A stretch of 64,000 nt of DNA, from NCBI GenBank assembly GCA_936440205.1, contig OW387134.1, positions 23,166,908 through 23,230,907 on the forward strand, written 5' to 3'. The notes under the pieces were generated by a model that did not search any database, had not been told where the DNA came from, and saw only the letters and a list, made by a program, of their open reading frames with translations. Position 1 is the first letter of the stretch, and every line of letters begins with the position of its first letter. Of this stretch, positions 59,410 to 64,000 are shown piece after piece. The position numbers and the translations under genes were made by a program. Origin of the DNA: Lepidonotus clava. Taxonomy: Eukaryota > Annelida > Polychaeta > Phyllodocida > Polynoidae.

Positions 59410-60508
59410 TAGAGGAGCCAGTTTCCGCGCATCACTAGTTTTCGCGCATTTTACACATTTTTATGAACGCATTTTTAAAAAACCCAACTGAAACCTTATA
59501 TTTTCCTCTGAAATACATCAACACGTTATGGTTTGATAAATTGTAGCTTTTTATGTTGGTTTGCAAATATTTAGGTATTCTAAAAGCAAAAAATATGTGT
59601 TGACATCCTTATTTCATGGGGATTTGGCGGGATCCTTATAAAATCCTTATTTTCTCAAATAAGAAATAAAATTACGATTTCTTCAATAAAAAAGAAACAT
59701 AATGCCTGAAAATATTTCTGATATTAGTTTGAGGTGTTGTACCGTCATTTAAGTATCAGAAATGTAATTTTTTTGATATATTTTTTTAAAATAGACCCAT
59801 GCGTGAAAACTAATGACAAAAAATTAGGCAGTTGCTAGTTTTCGCGCATTTTTCACGGATTTTCCCGAAATTTCCGAAATTTCTAACTTTTTTCCATATC
59901 AAAAATTCAATTTTTTTTCAAAGCAAGCTTCTATATAGTTGTTAGATATTTTCCTAAGATAATATCATCCAAAAACTTGATGCATACGTTTTTTGCCATT
60001 TGCTTGAGTGAATTAATGCATTTGTTAGTTATTGATAATGCACAAATATGCGTTTTTCTTATTTTTTTCTTACATTTCTAGTTTTTATTTTATTAGACAA
60101 CATAACATTTCTAGCATACATATTACTTACTACTAAGAAGTCAGCAATCATTTTGCATTATACATATCTAACGATAATCATGTTATGATGCTTCAAAAAG
60201 AAAATGTTCTTCCTATTGAATAATTTTGTCATCCTAGCCCTAAAATACACATAAATGCGCGAAAAGTGACACCAAAATGCGCGAAAATAGGCTCCAGGTG
60301 CGTGAAAACTGAAGAATTGATACAGGAAAAGTATTCTATGAAATAACCAAGATAAATATTTTTTTCTAAAATTGTTTTGGTCAAATACGATTTCCCAACA
60401 TATTTTTCAACAAGTAATGAAAAATAATTATTATAAATGCGTTTTTCAAAGAAATATGACAAGAAATTCCGTTTTTGGGTGCTTAGTGCGCGAAAACTGG
60501 CTCCTCTA
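59410..60508. mobile_element. 1.1-kb inverted-repeat element with repeated TTTTCGCGC motifs
   Basis: The left end TAGAGGAGCCAGTTTCCGCG and the right end (read in reverse) TAGAGGAGCCAGTTTTCGCG form terminal inverted repeats about 1.1 kb apart. Inside, exact TTTTCGCGC (or GCGCGAAAA) occurs at 59439, 59839, 60257, 60279 and 60488, with one-mismatch copies near 59804 and 60299 and in the left end. No protein is visible. AGAGTAGA-like bases flank both sides and may belong to a larger repeat or duplicated target. Superfamily unknown. Confidence 0.65.
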
Positions 60509-60769
60509 GATCTACTCTACCCGAATTTTCTGGCCCTAACTAGCTAGCCAAACTTTTTTATGCTGAAAATCTGTCACAAAAATAGCATAGCTAAAAAGAA
60601 ATACTTAAAAGACAGAAAATTACATTTTACCAACAGATGTATTTTGGATGCTGGAAATTATTGTAAGGGGATGCAAGTTTTCAGATTTGTGTCTGATTTC
60701 AGATTTTTTCACCTCGACATCTCCAATAATATCTTTAAAAAATAATTGCATAGATGACATTTCATAGCA

Positions 60770-61865
60770 TTAACCCTTTGCCTCTCTCCAATGCAAATTT
60801 CGGTCATATATGACCGAAATTATTAAATTTTAATAATTTTGTTGATTTTGAAAGAATTTTAATATTTTTTTCTTTGTCATTTGAAGTAAGAATCATGCCA
60901 GATACAAACAAGGGTTTTCAATAATCATAAAATATAAATAAATATAGTTTTGATGACTTTGAAGACATTGTTGTAGCAGTTTTTTTGAAAAGCAGGAATA
61001 TGAGACATAATTTCTATTAATTATTGGGTATTTAAGTCATGGAAATATCAGATTTTCAAATTTCTATTTATAGTTATTGAGATAGGGACGACCTATCCTG
61101 ACAATTAAAGGTTTATCTGTGGTCAAGAACTAATTAGATTTTGAAAAATCACGAATCCTGATAATCTAGAGAAAATTGAAAAATGCAATCTATTTCACTG
61201 AATTGTGTAAAATAAGCCAAAACCCCAGAGCTGATGTGTTTTTAGTATTTAATCAATAACATTTCTTTATAAAAGGCAACTGCTTTTAGGAAAATGCATA
61301 CTGACATATAAATCTAAATATATAAACTGCTAACACATATTTGGACATAGTTATGTGCCATATGATATGTATGTATGGATTATTAATATAGATTATTACC
61401 TTAAAACGATAATACATTAAATTTATTAGGGAAATTTGATTCATTTTGGACATTTTTTACACAAACACTAAATTTTCCCCTTTTATGAATAAGTGGATGT
61501 CTTTAACGTATAATTCCACAAAACACATTATCTGAATCCTAATTCCAGTGCCTACATTTCATCAATAATAACTTTTTCTCTAAAATAAATATTTAACCAT
61601 TTTTTTCTTGAATTTATTGAAAATCGTCAAAAAATTACTAGAAAATCATGTAAAAACCAGTGTCACGTGACCTAGGTCACGTGACACCTAGTTGTCAAAA
61701 TTTGGAATTGCTTTTGATAATGTAAATCCTGAGAAAATGGGTTTTCACATGATATATAGATTGTTAATATTATAAAGAAATGTAATACTGAAAAATCAAT
61801 TCTAATTTATCTTGGGCACGTCCAAGTTCTTAATTTATCAAAATCACGGGGAGGCAAAGGGTTAA
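60770..61865. mobile_element. TTAA-flanked non-autonomous element (piggyBac-like), copy 1
   Basis: Terminal inverted repeats TTAACCCTTTGCCTC face each other at 60770 and 61865, with TTAA at both edges, as piggyBac-type transposons leave. A subterminal palindrome of TTTCGGTCATATATGACCGA type lies at about 60802-60827, and a second, perfect 28-bp palindrome at 61660-61687. No protein frame is visible in the 1096 bp. It is the same family as 62695-63788, in opposite orientation. The superfamily call rests on TTAA plus CCC-start ends only. Confidence 0.75.
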
Positions 61866-62284
61866 GATAATTTCAGATTTTATTTATGCTGTTTCAGATT
61901 TTCTTACATCCCTGATTTGTAGAAGAGGTCTTGTGTGAATTCTGAATTCTATAGAATCTATGAAAATGTAATCGACCTGTTCTCTCCCTCCCTCCCGTCA
62001 TCTGTGCATTTAAAAAAATAGGTATAATTTTATAATTTTTCTGAAGCAATCATACGTAACTATTTTTTCCTCCTTCTTTGGCTTAATAATTATTTGGTTG
62101 AACCAAAGAACTAAGATAGACCTTCATAATAAGTTATTGGTAGCCAGTCTGCGTGTCCACAAACTAAAGTTGACGTCTGGCGGCAAACCTCTGAACTCAA
62201 TAGACTGTAGCGACGCCTGACGTATTCAAAACTGGTACCCATAGTGCATAATGGTGTACGGGATGACCGGCCGGGAATCAGCGA
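61866..62284. other. Intergenic sequence upstream of WDR36
   Basis: Lies between the TTAA element (copy 1) and the ETS motifs of WDR36. It is AT-rich at first, then more balanced from about 62140. No gene is recognised. Confidence 0.6.
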
Positions 62285-62361
62285 CGTACATCTATTTCCG
62301 GAATCTTACTTCCGGTGTAAGACATGTGGTCTCGGAAAAGTCTAAAAGAAACACAATAATT
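62285..62361 (+). promoter_or_regulatory. Probable WDR36 promoter/5' UTR with ETS-type motifs
   Basis: TTTCCGGAA at 62295-62303 and ACTTCCGGT at 62308-62316 are ETS/GABP-type sites, common in TATA-less promoters of housekeeping and ribosome-biogenesis genes. They lie 46-67 bases before the WDR36 ATG. I see no TATA box. That this is the core promoter is inferred from motif type and position only. Confidence 0.45.
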
Positions 62362-62505
62362 ATGCCTTCGTCGAGCAAAATATTTACGGGATTTCGTGCT
62401 CTTGGTTTTACCAGCAACCATGTGGCACCAGCATTGCGGTACAACCAGAAACAGAAAGAAAACTACGTGGTAACAAGTATCGGGAAGGCTTTCCATACGT
62501 ACAAC
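62362..62505 (+). CDS. WDR36: WDR36 (UTP21) first coding exon
   Basis: ATG at 62362 opens 48 whole codons, MPSSSKIFTGFRALGFTSNH, VAPALRYNQKQKENYVVTSI and GKAFHTYN, then AAC|GTGAGT. Human WDR36 has FAGFRALGLFSN, then VTTCVGKSFHTYDV just before its first beta-propeller. WDR36/UTP21 is a WD-repeat subunit of the UtpB part of the small-subunit processome, acting in nucleolar pre-18S rRNA processing. Upstream in-frame ATGs (62251, 62263) exist, but the residues before 62362 do not resemble the family. The rest of the gene lies past the window; a TTAA-flanked element occupies 62695-63788 of intron 1. Confidence 0.88.
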
Positions 62506-62694
62506 GTGAGTAGATTTAACTAGGTCTAACGTTAGTCTACATCTGGAGTAGTGGAGCTGTCGATCCACTTTGCCAGCTAGCCCACCCCTTATTTCTATGA
62601 TATCAACAATTTTTAGAAAAATATTCATCATACTTGGTTCACAGTAATTTTCCTAGTAGTATTACCCAAAACTAATCTTTATAAGCTGTCACTT

Positions 62695-63788
62695 TTAACC
62701 CTTTGCTGTTCCGCAATTTTGGTAATTTCCCAAAGAAATTATGACCTCGGTATGAATGATAGAATTTTACTCAGTGAAATCTTAATAATATATATGGAAA
62801 CCTATATATCACTTGAAAGCTTATGACTCAAGGATTATTTCAGTGCTGATAAAATTTTCAAAAATCTATTATAGGGTCATGTGACCTGGGTCATGTGACC
62901 CTTGATTTTTCATTATTTTAGGTGAATTTTTGTCAATTTTGAAGAAATTAGTGAAAAAATGAACCAAATATTAATCTGAGAGAAAAACTTACTATTGATA
63001 AAATGTAGCCAGTGAAATTAGAATTACACTGATATATGATTTAAAAAAATACACTTGACAGGTCTAATCAAATTCGTTAGGTGAATATAGTTGCGTTTAC
63101 ATTAAAATTTACAAAATTGACCAAAATTTCTTTAGTGCATTTCATAAAGTATAGATTAAGGGCAGTATTTGGTATGAAATATCACAGAAAATATGTTATT
63201 TATGATACAATAATATGTATTTGTGGTGCAGCAGTTAACATAAGCAGTAGAATATGTTTTTGTTACTATTTTCTCAAAATATTAGCTACTTTGATAGAAA
63301 ATATCATCTATTTGCTACCAACCATCTAAATGGTACAGCTTTTTAATAAATTTAGTTTCTTAAGAAAATACAATGGAGTTTCCATTCCTGTAGAAATAGT
63401 TTAATTCAAAGGATGTCTAAATAAAATTATTCAGTGATTACCTAGAACCCTTTCTGTATCAGAATATGTCATTTTTATTGAAATGATTATGCTCTTTTAT
63501 TCATGAAACTGACATTTGCAGTGCATTTATCTACAAAAATAGTTAAAAATCATTAAGTATTTATCATTTTCTGAAAAAATGGGTGATATAGTACATTCAA
63601 AGTCATAAAAAATATATTAAATAACATTCAACAGTGATGAAAATATCTATAGGGGTGCAAAAACACTTTGGCATGAATTAATACTGAAAAAATTATTCAA
63701 ATTAATCAATTATCAAGGAAATCATTAAGATTTAAAAATTTCGGACATATATGTCCGAAATTTGCATTAGGGAACAGCAAAGGGTTAA
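62695..63788. mobile_element. TTAA-flanked non-autonomous element (piggyBac-like), copy 2
   Basis: Ends TTAACCCTTTGCTGTTCC and its complement lie at 62695 and 63788 with TTAA at both edges. It is 1094 bp, almost the same length as copy 1 at 60770. Read on the minus strand it has the same order of parts: AATGCAAATTTCGG with a subterminal palindrome near one end, and a paired GTCAYGTGAC motif about 885 bases in (62874-62901). It lies in WDR36 intron 1, 190 bases after the donor. The 82-residue frame at 63081-63329 is not a recognisable protein. Confidence 0.75.
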
Positions 63789-64000
63789 TATCTAGTAGAC
63801 TAGATGTAGGACTGGAAAGCTAAAATGACATTTTCCTATACGGAGTAAACGGGTCAGCGGTATACTCGCCATTTCCGTCATCGCGCGGTGAAATTTTGGG
63901 CTCTGTATGTTGGCTAATTAGCATTGGCGCCTATGGGGAAAATCGGAATTTTCTCAATAGTGTGGAAAATTGACCTTTTCAGAAAATTTGAAGGCTTGTA

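Noticed and set aside
60229-60462. 77-residue minus frame inside the 1.1-kb element
   Set aside because: Low-complexity AT-driven frame running into the GCGCGAAAA words; no transposase motif.
62251-62361. Upstream ATGs extending WDR36
   Set aside because: Residues before the ATG at 62362 show no family similarity and overlap the ETS-type promoter motifs.

Overview
This is eukaryotic, metazoan DNA: AT-rich, intron-rich, and littered with small transposon remnants and homopolymer runs. Two conserved bilaterian genes can be recognised by protein similarity, both on the + strand. Repeat types (hAT-like and TTAA-flanked miniature elements, a Jockey/CR1-like LINE), the long first introns and the level of protein identity to vertebrates suggest an invertebrate, plausibly a marine lophotrochozoan such as a mollusc or brachiopod. 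The species cannot be named from the sequence.

Positions 8557-54898 hold the FAM91A1 orthologue. Nineteen coding exons were placed by splice sites and reading-frame continuity. They join into 2562 bases (853 codons plus stop) without a frame break. Only the first ~24 residues (start codon) are missing and probably lie on an exon upstream of the window. The first three visible exons are scattered (introns of 5.5, 2.6 and 25.9 kb). From 42808 on, the exons are dense. One intron (53044-53423) uses a GC donor. FAM91A1 works at the trans-Golgi network in capture of endosome-derived vesicles, with TBC1D23 and the WDR11 complex.

The 25.9-kb intron 3 holds a 5'-truncated LINE (26301-27936, minus strand) with an open reverse-transcriptase frame whose catalytic YADD box reads YAAD. 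It also holds a 719-bp TTAA-flanked element, two copies of one hAT-like MITE family, several minisatellites, GC-rich islands and a series of G14-17 runs.

From 54899 to ~62250 lie the FAM91A1 3' region and an intergenic stretch with two 1.1-kb inverted-repeat elements. One of these carries repeated TTTTCGCGC motifs. The other is TTAA-flanked and piggyBac-like. At 62362-62505 is the first coding exon of WDR36 (UTP21, a small-subunit processome protein), preceded by ETS-type promoter motifs. A second copy of the same TTAA-flanked family, in opposite orientation, sits just inside WDR36 intron 1, so the gene's 5' end is bracketed by the pair. WDR36 continues past the window end.

No bacterial-type operon, CRISPR, rRNA, or convincing tRNA gene was seen. 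I found no new multi-gene system. The most notable items are the twin TTAA elements around WDR36 exon 1, the motif-dense 1.1-kb element, the dead-active-site LINE and the GC-AG intron.
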